A stretch of DNA of 64,000 nt from Streptomyces hoynatensis (lineage in GTDB: Bacteria; Actinomycetota; Actinomycetes; Streptomycetales; Streptomycetaceae): NCBI RefSeq assembly GCF_003626535.1, contig NZ_RBAL01000002.1, positions 1-64,000 of the forward strand, given 5' to 3'. Position numbers and translations under genes: made by a program. Below, in pieces: positions 15,683-23,813 of the stretch. Numbering within the stretch: position 1 is the first letter of the stretch; the number at the start of each line of letters is the position of its first letter. The notes under the pieces were generated by a model, which saw nothing but the letters and a program-made list of their open reading frames with translations, was not told the DNA's origin and did no database searches.

Positions 15683-16945
15683 ATGACGCCTTCGCACGAC
15701 CGCCGTACGTTTCTGCGACGGGCCGGGCTGACCGCGGGAGCCGCCGTGACGCTGCCCATGGCGGGCTTGACGGGATCTGCCGCGGCGAGCACGGCGCCCA
15801 CGGAGACCGACCCCGATCAGCTGTTCTGGGAAGGGAGGTTCGCCGAGGCGGATCGGGGCTACGCGGCCCTGCTGCGCGGCAATCCCGACGATGCTCACGC
15901 CCTGGCGCGGCGTGGCTGTGTCGCGCTGTTGTCCAACAGGTTCGGGAGCGCCGAGAGTTTCCTGACCCGGGCCCTCGAACTGGCGCCGGACGACGCGTTC
16001 TCCGTGCGGCAACTCGTCGACTGCTACGTGCGGCAGGACCAGTACGCCCGCGCGGTGCCGCTGCTGGGGGACGCGCCCACCGCCGTGCAGTACGGGGCGC
16101 TGACCGGCACGCCCTTCGAGATTCGGGGTCCTGAGGCGACCCGCATCCCGTTCCTGACCCTCGACCCCCTGCCCCAGATACCGGTTTCCCTCAACGGGGG
16201 GACGCCCAAGACGTTCCACGTCGACACCGGGGGATCGTTCGGCCTTTCCGCGGAGACGGCGGAAGAGGCCGGCCTGGAGGCGGTCGCCACCGGCCAGGCC
16301 ACCCTGGGCGGCCGGGTGGTCACCACCTACCTGGGCGCGGTGGATTCGGTGCGGCTGGGCGAGATCGAACTGCGGAACGTGCCCGTCGCCTGGCACGACA
16401 CCGGGGCCGGTGAGGACGCGGGCGTCATCGGCACCGCGATCTTCTACCACTTCCTGACCACCCTGGACTACGCGCATCAGGGGCTGGTGCTGCGGCGGAA
16501 GACCGGCGCCCAGGTGCGGGAGGTGCAGGCCGCGGCCGAGCGCGCCGGGACCCGCCCCCAGCCGTTGTGGCTCGCCGACGGGCACTTCCCGTTCACCTTG
16601 GGCAGCCTGGGCGGCTACGGGCCGCGCGTGGTGGAAATCGACACGGGAGTCCCGGACTTCGGCGTCACCACCACCGAGGAGAAGGCGAGGAAAGCGGGGG
16701 TCGCGATCGACTACGACCATCCCGTGTCGTTTCTCGGCGTCACGGGCTACTCCATCACCCCGGACACCGTGAGCATCGGCGATGCGGTCCGCGAAGACGT
16801 TCCGGGGGTCGTCGCGCCGGTGTCGCTCGACGAGCGTCTCGGATTCGAGATCCTGGCCAATGTCACCCACCAGTTCCTCAAGCCGTTCAGCTGCACCTTC
16901 GACTACGCCGGCATGCGGCTGTACCTGACGGGGGGGCAAGGCTGA
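15683..16945 (+). CDS. Exported protein with TPR and two retropepsin-like halves
   Basis: The 420-residue product starts with a twin-arginine signal (RRTFLRRAGL, cleavage near residue 36). TPR-like helices follow at about 45-125. Two aspartic-protease-like units come next. The first has HVDTGGSF (Asp181) and the second EIDTGVPDF (Asp320), each followed by a flap-like region and a closing FYHFLTTLDY or TFDYAGMRLYL strand. Two Asp-Thr-Gly motifs in one chain suggest a bilobed pepsin-like enzyme built from retropepsin repeats. Whether both lobes are catalytic cannot be judged by eye. A good GAGGAAGA precedes the ATG. Confidence 0.85.
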   Translation: MTPSHDRRTFLRRAGLTAGAAVTLPMAGLTGSAAASTAPTETDPDQLFWEGRFAEADRGYAALLRGNPDDAHALARRGCVALLSNRFGSAESFLTRALELAPDDAFSVRQLVDCYVRQDQYARAVPLLGDAPTAVQYGALTGTPFEIRGPEATRIPFLTLDPLPQIPVSLNGGTPKTFHVDTGGSFGLSAETAEEAGLEAVATGQATLGGRVVTTYLGAVDSVRLGEIELRNVPVAWHDTGAGEDAGVIGTAIFYHFLTTLDYAHQGLVLRRKTGAQVREVQAAAERAGTRPQPLWLADGHFPFTLGSLGGYGPRVVEIDTGVPDFGVTTTEEKARKAGVAIDYDHPVSFLGVTGYSITPDTVSIGDAVREDVPGVVAPVSLDERLGFEILANVTHQFLKPFSCTFDYAGMRLYLTGGQG

Positions 16946-16950
16946 CCCGC

Positions 16951-16988
16951 GGGGCCGCCGCCTCCGGGTGCCCGGGGGCGGCGGCCCC
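16951..16988. terminator. Strong bidirectional terminator hairpin
   Basis: A perfect 12-bp stem (GGGGCCGCCGCC paired with GGCGGCGGCCCC) encloses a second 5-bp stem (CCGGG/CCCGG). It sits between two convergent genes, 6 bases after one stop codon and 81 bases from the other. Confidence 0.8.
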
Positions 16989-17069
16989 GGCCGCCGGGCG
17001 AGGCGACCGGGGGGCGCGGAACCGGTTTCGGCGCGCCGGACCCGGCTCTTCTCCCGGCCCGGGGGGCGC

Positions 17070-17774
17070 TCAGCTCACCCAGATGTTGGAGTGCCCGCTG
17101 CTCTGGTAGCCCTCGGTCGCGACGATCATGTAGTAGCGGAAGCTCCCCAGGTTCATCCCGGCGCGCGCCCAGGCGTCGAAGTGCGCGCCCGTGTTGATGC
17201 TGCCGCTGGACCGGCGCCCGGTGTTGACGCTCCAGTACTGCGGGAAGGTCTGGGTGCCCTCGACGGAGGGGGCGTTGTACCGCATCGTGCGGTAGATGTC
17301 GTAGGTGGCGCCGTTGCTGGAGACCGTGCCGCGGTGGTCGCTCCCGGTGGGCCGGTAGGAGCCGTAGTTGTCGACGATGTAGTACTCGACGAGCGGGTTC
17401 GACGTCCACCCGTAGACGGCCAGGTAGCTGTTGCCCGAGGGGCTGTAGTTGCCCGACCAGTTCACGGTTCTGCGGCTGCCGTTGCTCCAGCCCTTGCCGC
17501 AGACGAAGTTTCCGCAGTTGGTCCAGTCGACCGTGTAGTTGCCGCCGGAGCCGAGCTGCATGTTGACCGAACCGCCGCCGTCGGTCCAGAACGAGTAGTA
17601 GTAGCCGTCGTGGGTGCCGGTCTGGTTCGTGTTGATGGCGTGGGCGGTGCCGGGCAGCATCAGTGAGCCCGCGCCGGCGGCCAGCGCCACGGTGCCGGTG
17701 CGGGCGAGGAACTTCCTGCGGCTGAGGCCGGGGAAGGGAAGGTTGTCCTGGGCGGGGGCGTCGTCCCTGTGCAT
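17070..17774 (-). CDS. Secreted GH11 endo-1,4-beta-xylanase, copy 1
   Basis: The 234-residue preprotein has a twin-arginine signal (SRRKFLART, cleavage after AHA46) and a single GH11 jelly-roll catalytic domain. Diagnostic sequences are [38 protein letters not shown] with nucleophile Glu130, and the ATEGYQSSG acid/base region with Glu221. It would cleave internal beta-1,4 bonds of xylan outside the cell. There is no carbohydrate-binding module. AAGGAGG precedes the ATG. The promoter, leader length and leader hairpin match those of the second xylanase at 52150-52851, which is about two-thirds identical by eye. Confidence 0.96.
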   Translation of the reverse strand: MHRDDAPAQDNLPFPGLSRRKFLARTGTVALAAGAGSLMLPGTAHAINTNQTGTHDGYYYSFWTDGGGSVNMQLGSGGNYTVDWTNCGNFVCGKGWSNGSRRTVNWSGNYSPSGNSYLAVYGWTSNPLVEYYIVDNYGSYRPTGSDHRGTVSSNGATYDIYRTMRYNAPSVEGTQTFPQYWSVNTGRRSSGSINTGAHFDAWARAGMNLGSFRYYMIVATEGYQSSGHSNIWVS

Positions 17775-17793
17775 GCGTCCTCCTTCGGTGAGG

Positions 17794-17808
17794 CTGGCCG
17801 GAAGCCAG
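17794..17808 (-). promoter_or_regulatory. Leader hairpin before the xylanase 1 ribosome-binding site
   Basis: In the transcript CTGGC-TTCCG-GCCAG folds into a small hairpin just upstream of AAGGAGG. The same hairpin with a slightly different loop lies at the same place in front of xylanase 2, so it is probably functional. Confidence 0.6.
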
Positions 17809-17975
17809 ACAAGCGCGGTGTGACCCGGCGGTCTTGACCGTGGCCGGGGCGCCGGCCACCGAGCGTCGAGCCGTCCCACGAGGCGATGAGGGGTGGCCGT
17901 GGTGCGGTCCACGGCCGGAGGATCAGGTCACAGCAGGTGACCGGAGTGACGGTATGAAGTCCCGTCACTGCCGAA

Positions 17976-18016
17976 AGTATTGGATTGGCTTCCCCGGCTG
18001 TCAACGGTTTCCGCAA
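17976..18016 (-). promoter_or_regulatory. Xylanase 1 promoter with conserved upstream element
   Basis: On the minus strand the element TTGCGGAAACCGTTGACA contains the -35 box TTGACA. It is followed after 17 bases by AATACT as the -10 box. The transcript would carry a leader of about 195 bases. The same 18-bp element with one change, the same spacing and a similar leader length precede the second xylanase gene. Confidence 0.75.
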
Positions 18017-18132
18017 ACATCCCGGAAAGGGATTCTGGATACGCGGACTCGTGACGCGTTAAAGCCGCTGGTCGGTGAGTTATCGGTGCTCCGGCGACTT
18101 CCGCCTGACGGTGAAGATCCCGTAGCGGCGAC

Positions 18133-18609
18133 TCAATTCGGGCACGCCTTTCCGAAACTTTTCGGAGTGCTTCCGGATGGTGTGCGCGGGGTGGGAGGAG
18201 GCTCCTCGGAAGCGCCGTCGTCGTCGTGGCGATGCCTGGCCAGTTCGCCCAGATGGGCGCGGCCCCAGCGCCGCGCGTGGTCGATGACGGGCAGCAGCGA
18301 GCGGCCGAGTTCGCTCAGCTCGTACTCCACGCCCCGGCGCGGCGCGCCCGCGACCGGTCTCCTGTGGACGAACCCGTCGCGTTCCATCGACCGCAGGGTC
18401 TCGGCCAGCACCTTGGCGCTGACCGGCGGCAGATGCCGACGCAGGACGCCGAATCGGCACGGCTGCGCTTGCAGGCACAGCAGAATCATCGCGCCCCACC
18501 GGCCGCCGATCTGGATCGGATAACCGCTGAGGGGGCACTCGGCGGGGAAGGCGGGAAGATCGTCACCGCGGGCGCTGGTTACGTTGAAGTCACCACCGGG
18601 GCTCGTCAT
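18133..18609 (-). CDS. HxlR-family transcriptional regulator
   Basis: The 158-residue protein carries an HxlR winged helix: the CPLSGYPIQIGGRWGAMIL start, FGVLRRHLPPVSAKVLAETLRSMERDGFVHR recognition region and VEYELSELGRSLLPVI wing and helix. HxlR proteins are usually 110-140 residues; the last 30 residues here are low-complexity and polar. The start at 18609 lies only 11 bases from the divergent NmrA-like gene, so the true start could be slightly internal. It probably regulates that gene in response to redox or electrophile stress, as typical for HxlR/NmrA pairs. Confidence 0.88.
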   Translation of the reverse strand: MTSPGGDFNVTSARGDDLPAFPAECPLSGYPIQIGGRWGAMILLCLQAQPCRFGVLRRHLPPVSAKVLAETLRSMERDGFVHRRPVAGAPRRGVEYELSELGRSLLPVIDHARRWGRAHLGELARHRHDDDGASEEPPPTPRTPSGSTPKSFGKACPN

Positions 18610-18612
18610 AGC
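18584..18612 (+). promoter_or_regulatory. Promoter of the NmrA-like gene, probable leaderless mRNA
   Basis: TTGAAG (-35) and CATAGC (-10) are separated by 17 bases. The start codon at 18621 lies 8 bases after the -10 box with no ribosome-binding site. The promoter overlaps the first codons of the divergent HxlR gene. Confidence 0.45.
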
Positions 18613-18620
18613 GTGACGGT

Positions 18621-19346
18621 ATGCCCTCCTCTGACACACCGGGCCCCGCGGGCCCGGCCGTGCTCGGCGCCGGCGGCCGGGTCGGCTCCGCGGTCGTGAA
18701 CGCGCTGCTGCGGCGCGGCCACGACGTCACCGCCATCGTCCGTAACCCGTCGCGCCACACGCTCCCCGACGCCCCCGGGCTCCGCATCAGGCAGGGCGAC
18801 GCACAGCGCCCCGACCTGCTGTCCGAGACGCTGCGCGGCGCCGGCGCCGTCGTCCTGGCCGTCACCCCGTTCAGCGGGCCGCCGCAGACCTTCGACGGAT
18901 TCGACCGCGACTACTACGCCACGATCGTCTCCGGCCTCGACCGCGCCATGACCGGACGGCGGCTGGTCTGCGTCGGGCTCACCGCCACGGCCCGACTCGA
19001 CGACGGCACACGCTTCCTGGACCACCCCGATCGGTTCCCGCCGTTTCTCGCCCCCTTCGCCGACGCGCACCTGCGCGCGACCGCGGCACTGCGCGACACC
19101 ACGCTGGACTGGGCGACGCTCATCCCGCCTGCCGGTTTCGGCACACTCCCACCCGCCGGCCGGCCGGCCGCCTCCGGCTACCGGCTCCGCCGCGAACCGG
19201 TCACCCTGGCCGACGCCACCTCGGCGCTCGACCACGCCACGTTCGCCGAAGCCGTCGCCGACGAGATCGCCTCACCCACCGTTCACCGGGAACGGGCGCT
19301 CGTCACCTCAGGCCACACCGCAGAAACGGCCGGCCGCCCCGGATGA
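18621..19346 (+). CDS. NmrA-like NAD(P)-binding protein
   Basis: The 241-residue protein opens with a Rossmann motif (AVLGAGGRVGSAVVNALLRRGHDV) and continues with VRNPSRH and LRIRQGDAQRPDLLSETLRGAGAVV, as in atypical SDR proteins of the NmrA/NAD(P)H-binding family. These act as reductases or redox sensors, and there is no canonical catalytic Tyr-Lys pair. It is divergent from an HxlR regulator with an 11-base gap, which implies joint control. The ATG follows the likely -10 box at leaderless distance. Confidence 0.85.
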   Translation: MPSSDTPGPAGPAVLGAGGRVGSAVVNALLRRGHDVTAIVRNPSRHTLPDAPGLRIRQGDAQRPDLLSETLRGAGAVVLAVTPFSGPPQTFDGFDRDYYATIVSGLDRAMTGRRLVCVGLTATARLDDGTRFLDHPDRFPPFLAPFADAHLRATAALRDTTLDWATLIPPAGFGTLPPAGRPAASGYRLRREPVTLADATSALDHATFAEAVADEIASPTVHRERALVTSGHTAETAGRPG

Positions 19347-19482
19347 GACGGGGCGCCGGACGCCACCGGGCGCGGGCGCGCCGGCGCGTGCGCCCGGCAC
19401 TGCCGCACCCGCCGCGCCCGCCGCGCCCGCCGCGCCCCCAAGGGGGCCTCGTGGGGCAGAGGGTCACTAGGGTGAGCCGGTG

Positions 19483-20337
19483 ATGACCGAACGATGGGCC
19501 ATGGGCGGCGAGCTGAGCGTCGCGAGGATCGGGTACGGCGCGATGAAGCTGACCGGCTGGCCGCGCGGCGACCGGCCCGGCCGGGAGGCGGCACTGGCCA
19601 TCCTGCGCCGGGCCGTGGAGCTCGGGGTGAACCACATCGACACCTCGCACTACTACGCCCGCGACGGGGTGGCGGCCAACGAGCTGATCCGGGAGGCCCT
19701 GCACCCCTACCCCGACGACCTGGTGATCGTCACCAAGGTGGGCGCCCTGGTCGAGGGTTCCGACCTCGCCCTGCCCGCGGCGCAGAAGACCGGCCTCACC
19801 CCCGGCAACCTGCGCCGGGGCGTCGAGGCGAACCTGCGCACCCTCGGCGTGGACCGCCTGGACGTGGTGAACCTGCGGATGGGCGACCTCGACCGGACCG
19901 GCACCCCCCTGGCGGAACCCCTGGAGACCCTGCTCGCGCTGCGCGACGAGGGCCTGATCCGCCATCTGGGCGTCTCCAACGTCACGGCCGCCGAGTTCGA
20001 AGAGGCCCGCAGGATCGCGCCGATCGCCTGCGTCCAGAACCTCTACAACCTCGCCAGGCGCGACGACGACCCGCTCGTCGACGCCTGCGCGAAGGCCGGC
20101 ATCGCCTACGTCCCCTTCTTCCCGGTCGGCGGGTTCCAGCCGGTCACCGCCGCGCACCTGGAGGCCGTCGCCGCCCGTCACCGGGCGACCGTGCCGCAGG
20201 TCGCCCTGGCCTGGTTGCTGGCCCGGTCGCCGAACATCCTGCCCATCCCCGGCACCGGCTCCCTGGCCCACCTGGAGGAGAACGTCGCCGCGGGCACGCT
20301 GCGGCTGAGCGCGGAGGACCTCGCCGAACTCGGGTGA
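19483..20337 (+). CDS. Aldo/keto reductase
   Basis: The 284-residue protein is an AKR-superfamily oxidoreductase, a TIM barrel using NADPH. Visible are IGYGAMKL near the start, the catalytic HIDTSHYYARDG segment with Asp and Tyr, VIVTKVG with the Lys, DVVNLRMGD, HLGVSNV, VQNLYN, and the cofactor-binding end ILPIPGTGSLAHLEENV. A GTG at 19480 directly precedes the ATG at 19483. The gene is separated from the convergent TPR gene by a hairpin. The substrate cannot be deduced. Confidence 0.92.
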   Translation: MTERWAMGGELSVARIGYGAMKLTGWPRGDRPGREAALAILRRAVELGVNHIDTSHYYARDGVAANELIREALHPYPDDLVIVTKVGALVEGSDLALPAAQKTGLTPGNLRRGVEANLRTLGVDRLDVVNLRMGDLDRTGTPLAEPLETLLALRDEGLIRHLGVSNVTAAEFEEARRIAPIACVQNLYNLARRDDDPLVDACAKAGIAYVPFFPVGGFQPVTAAHLEAVAARHRATVPQVALAWLLARSPNILPIPGTGSLAHLEENVAAGTLRLSAEDLAELG

Positions 20338-20435
20338 GGCCGAGCGGCCCGCGGCCCGCCTCCGCCGCCGGCGAGGCGCCGGGCTGCCGGCCGGGCGCGA
20401 GCGGACCGGGGGCACGGCGCCCTCCCCGTGCGCCG

Positions 20436-20457
20436 GTTCGCCCCGCGGGGAGCGAAC
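20436..20457. terminator. Bidirectional terminator hairpin
   Basis: GTTCGC and GCGAAC pair around an inner CCC/GGG stem. The hairpin sits just before the stop of the TPR gene and about 100 bases after the end of the aldo/keto reductase gene. Confidence 0.6.
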
Positions 20458-20462
20458 GGCCG

Positions 20463-21724
20463 CTACCGGGCGGGGCCGTCGAGCCAGGCCGTCACCGCAC
20501 GCAGGTCGGGTCCCTCCGGGGCGAGGGCGGGCTCGGGGGCGGCCCTCGTCTCACCGGCGGCACGAAGCCAGCGCTCCGCCTCCCGGACCCGGCCGGTGCG
20601 CAGCAGCACCTGGGCCAGGTTGAGCATGCCGGTGGCGTTGCCCGCCTGTGCCGACTCGCGGAACAGCTCCTCCGCCCGCGCCCAGTCGCCGCGCTCCGTG
20701 CTCAGGGCCCCGAGGCTGGCGAGTGCGTCCCCGTTGCCGGCCTCGGCAGACCGGCGCCACCAGTGCTCGGCGGCCGCCATGTCGCCACGCTGCCGCAGCA
20801 GGTTGCCGAGGTTGTTCATGGCGTCGGTGTCCCCGGCCTCGATCGCCTCCCGGCAGCACCGCTCCGCGCCGTCCAGGTCCCCGCGCTGCCGCAGCAGCAC
20901 GCCCAGGTTGACCAGCGAGTCGGTGTGGCCGGACGCGGCCGCCGCACGGTAGTAGCGCTCCGCCTGGGCCGTTTCCCCGCGCTCGGCGAGCAGGAGCCCC
21001 CGTGGTCGTGGTCCCCTTCTGCGGTCGCCGCCGCGGCGGCGCGGGCCAGCCGCACCGCCTCCGTCAAGTCCTCCAGGGCGCCGGTGCGTTCGTGGCGTTC
21101 CCGCAACGCCACCCCGAGCGCGGAGACGACGGCCGGCCGGTCCGGGTGGCCGGCTCCGGCCTCGGCCTCGGCCCGGCGCAGCGCGGCGACGGCGTCGTTC
21201 AGGTCCCGGAGGCTGCCGGTCCGCTGGTGCCGCAGCCGCAGCGCGAGGCCCAACTGGCTCAGCACCGGGGCCCGTAAGGCGTGCGCCTGCGGCGGCAGGG
21301 CGTCAAGCGCCGCGCGGAGCGCGTGAAACGCCCGCTCCAGCAGCGCCGGCTCGGGGTCGCGCTCGGCCTCCTGGAGCCGGGCCAGGGCCCGATCGAGCAG
21401 GCCGTCGAGGCGCCGGCCGCTCCCACCGTCCTCCTCGCCCGGCTCCTGGGGGCCGGCGAACCGTTCCAGCGCGTCGGCCACCTCCCGATCCGCCCGGCCC
21501 TCCTCGCCCAGGAGCAGCCCGCGGCAGCGATGCAGGTCCGCGAGGGCCAGCACCGCCTCCGGATCGCGCGCCGGATCCGGCACCCGCCGCATCAGCTCCC
21601 GCGCCTGCCGCAGCGCCTCGTCGGCCAGCACGGCATCGCGGTCGAACGCCATGCGGAACAACCGCACGCGGGCCTGCAACGCGCGCACCAGTTGGTCACG
21701 GACCGGAGCTGTCATACTCATCAC
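20463..21724 (-). pseudogene. TPR/Sel1-like repeat protein interrupted by an apparent -1 frameshift
   Basis: The frame from 21724 encodes about 240 residues of helical repeats of the kind seen next to CHAT-type proteases (for example LSQLGLALRLRHQRTGSLRDL and VVSALGVALRERHERTG). At about 21000 the reading moves to another frame. That frame carries four further repeats with the pattern A-x-x-x-LG-x-LL-x-x-RGD and ends at 20463. The switch lies at a run of five G residues after DHDHG; one extra G would restore a single protein of about 420 residues. It may be a real mutation, a sequencing error or phase variation. No CHAT or caspase domain is attached. Confidence 0.75.
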
Positions 21725-21761
21725 CGTACTGATCCGGCATCAGGCAGCGTGGGGGGAAGGC

Positions 21762-22121
21762 GTGACAGGGGCCGGCGCGGCCGGGCTTGCACGGCTGTGC
21801 GAGCAACTCGCCGTCATACGGGGCTTCGTGGACAGCCGGGGGCGGCTCCCGGAGCTGGAGCGGATACTGGAGGCGCTGCGCGCAGGCGGCGACGCGGCGC
21901 GGCTGACGGCCGAGGCCGACGAACTGTTGCGCCGCTGCGGGATCGCCCGCGGGCTCGGGGGCCTGCGCGGCGGCCACGCGGCGGCCCTTCCCCGCCTGGG
22001 GGCGGGCCACCCGGTGGAGGAGGCGCACGTCTGCCCGGCCGGCGGCTGCGACCGCGTGGAGCTCGACCCGGGAGGCACCTGCGCGATCCACGGCCGGCCG
22101 TTGCGCCTGCTGAGGCTCTGA
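21762..22121 (+). CDS. Small helical protein with a C-terminal Cys/His cluster
   Basis: The 119-residue product has an N-terminal helical part (LARLCEQLAVIRGFVDSRGRLPEL) and a compact C-terminus, HPVEEAHVCPAGGCDR followed by CAIHGRPL. The Cys-x4-Cys and Cys-x2-His spacing suggests a zinc ribbon. It recalls small partner proteins in Streptomyces TPR/caspase-type conflict operons, but I cannot name the family with certainty. The GTG at 21762 follows the excellent GGGGGGAAGG. It is divergent from the TPR gene and ends four bases before the membrane protein gene, so the three probably form one system. Confidence 0.7.
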   Translation: MTGAGAAGLARLCEQLAVIRGFVDSRGRLPELERILEALRAGGDAARLTAEADELLRRCGIARGLGGLRGGHAAALPRLGAGHPVEEAHVCPAGGCDRVELDPGGTCAIHGRPLRLLRL

Positions 22122-22125
22122 CCCG

Positions 22126-23034
22126 GTGACCGCGCTCCTCACCACGCTCGGCGGCAAGATCCCCGACCGATGGGTCTCGCTGCTGCTCCTTCCCGGCCTG
22201 CTCTTCGCCTCGGTGGCCGTCGGCGGCCGGCTGCTCGGCCACGGCCACCCCTTCGATCCCGGCCGGCTGCTCGGCCGGATCGACGACCTGGCCGATGCTC
22301 CCGCCGCCCAGGCCCCCGGCACGGCGGCCCTGGCGACGGCCCTGGTGCTGACCGCCTCCCCCGGCATCAGCCTCCTCGCCGCCACCCTCGGCCGTGCGGT
22401 CGAACGCCTCTGGCTCGGCGACTGGCCAAGGCCCCTGGCCGGATGCGCCCGGGCCCTGACCCGGCGCCGCGAGCGGCGCTGGGCAGCGGCACAGGAGCGC
22501 TACCGCGCGGCCCTGGCCGCCAGGGCACGCCACGCCCTCTCGGGCGACGCCGGCGACCCGCCCGACACCGTCGCCCTGAACGAGGCCCGCAACCGCATCG
22601 CGCTCGCCCGGCCGCGTCGCCCCACCTGGATGGGAGACCGGCTCACGGCGGTCGACACCCGGATACACGAGACCTACGACCTCGATCTCGGCTCGGCCTG
22701 GCCACGCCTGTGGCTCCTGCTTCCCGACACCCCGCGCGGCGACGTCCACGCCGCCCGCTCCGCCCTGACCGACGCCGCCCGGCGCGCCGCCTGGGGCGTG
22801 CTCTACGCGGTCCCCGCCCTGTGGTGGTGGCCGGCCGCCCTGGCCGCCGCCGTCGCCTGCGCCGGGGCCTGGCGCCAAGGCCGCCTCGCCGTCGCCGAGT
22901 TCGCCGAACTCGTCGAGGCCACGGTCGACGTCCACGGCCGCGACCTGGCCAGTGCCCTCGGCATCCCCTGCGAGGAGCGCCTGACCCGGGACGTCGGTCT
23001 TGAGATCACCCGGGCGTTGCGCAAGGGCACGTGA
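22126..23034 (+). CDS. Membrane protein of the TPR/Cys-rich cluster
   Basis: The 302-residue protein has a hydrophobic segment at about residues 15-35 (RWVSLLLLPGLLFASVAVGG), another at about 70-92, a long soluble Arg-rich middle and a final helix pair around WWWPAALAAAVACAG at about 225-245. A C-terminal soluble helix follows. No enzyme motif is visible. Its GTG starts four bases after the stop of the small Cys-rich gene, so the two are co-translated. Similar proteins with an ERW-LLxLPG start occur, to my memory, in Streptomyces conflict-type operons, where they could be the membrane effector. That is inference. Confidence 0.7.
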   Translation: MTALLTTLGGKIPDRWVSLLLLPGLLFASVAVGGRLLGHGHPFDPGRLLGRIDDLADAPAAQAPGTAALATALVLTASPGISLLAATLGRAVERLWLGDWPRPLAGCARALTRRRERRWAAAQERYRAALAARARHALSGDAGDPPDTVALNEARNRIALARPRRPTWMGDRLTAVDTRIHETYDLDLGSAWPRLWLLLPDTPRGDVHAARSALTDAARRAAWGVLYAVPALWWWPAALAAAVACAGAWRQGRLAVAEFAELVEATVDVHGRDLASALGIPCEERLTRDVGLEITRALRKGT

Positions 23035-23192
23035 ACGGGCACCCGGGGCCGGTGGCGCCGCCGGGCAGCTGAGTCCCCCGTCCCCGTCCCGGCGGCCCGT
23101 CCCGGCCCCTCGGCCCGCCCCGTCCCCACGGCCCGCACCCGGCGCTCGTGTGGTGCGCGTCACCGGAACCGCCCCCGAAGCGCGGACAGGTC

Positions 23193-23813
23193 ATGGGCAT
23201 GGAAACGAATCTCAGGGCGCGCGTACGGGACGGCGACGAAGAGGCTTTCGCGGAGCTCTTCGACGCGTACGCGCGCTCGGTGTACAACCACGCGTTCCGC
23301 CTGACCGGCGACTGGTCGACCGCCGAGGACCTGGTCTCCCTGACGTTCCTTGAGGCGTGGCGGCTGCGAAGGCGGGTGGACGCCGAGGGCGGATCGCTGC
23401 GGCCCTGGCTGCTGGGCATCGCGACGAACACCGCCCGCAACTCCCGGCGGGCCGCCCGCCGTCACGCCCAGGCGATGTCCCGGCTCCCGCCCGGGGAGAG
23501 CGTACGCGACTTCGCCGACGAGGTCGCGGGCCGGATCGACGACACGGAACTGCTGACGGCCGTCCGCCCGGCCCTGGACACGCTGCGGCACAACGAGCGC
23601 GAGGTGCTGGCCCTGTGCGTGTGGTCGGGCCTCGACTACGCGACGGCCGCGGCGGCGCTCGGGGTGCCCGTCGGCACCGTGCGGTCGCGGCTCTCCCGGG
23701 CCAGGAAAAAACTCGCGGCGTTCGCCGAAGGCGGGGAACCGGGCCGTCGGCCGCGACAGGTGAGAGGGGGCCGCACCCCGGCGGCCGGACACATGCAGGA
23801 GGGAAACCTGTGA
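23193..23813 (+). CDS. ECF-type RNA polymerase sigma factor
   Basis: The 206-residue protein has sigma-70 region 2 at about residues 12-85 (AFAELFDAYARSVYNHAFRLTGD, AEDLVSLTFLEAWR, LLGIATNTARN) and region 4 at about 115-170 (LDTLRHNEREVLALCVWSGLDYATAAAALGVPVGTVRSRLSRARKKL). ATG codons at 23193 and 23199 are both possible. Its TGA overlaps the GTG of the downstream membrane-anchored gene, an arrangement typical of sigma/anti-sigma-like pairs in actinobacteria. Confidence 0.95.
   Translation: MGMETNLRARVRDGDEEAFAELFDAYARSVYNHAFRLTGDWSTAEDLVSLTFLEAWRLRRRVDAEGGSLRPWLLGIATNTARNSRRAARRHAQAMSRLPPGESVRDFADEVAGRIDDTELLTAVRPALDTLRHNEREVLALCVWSGLDYATAAAALGVPVGTVRSRLSRARKKLAAFAEGGEPGRRPRQVRGGRTPAAGHMQEGNL

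Noticed and set aside
18152..18165. CCGAAA-CT-TTTCGG as a proven xylan operator
   Set aside because: It lies inside the last codons of the HxlR gene, away from the xylanase promoter. The match to the 62743 site may be chance, so it is mentioned only as a hint.
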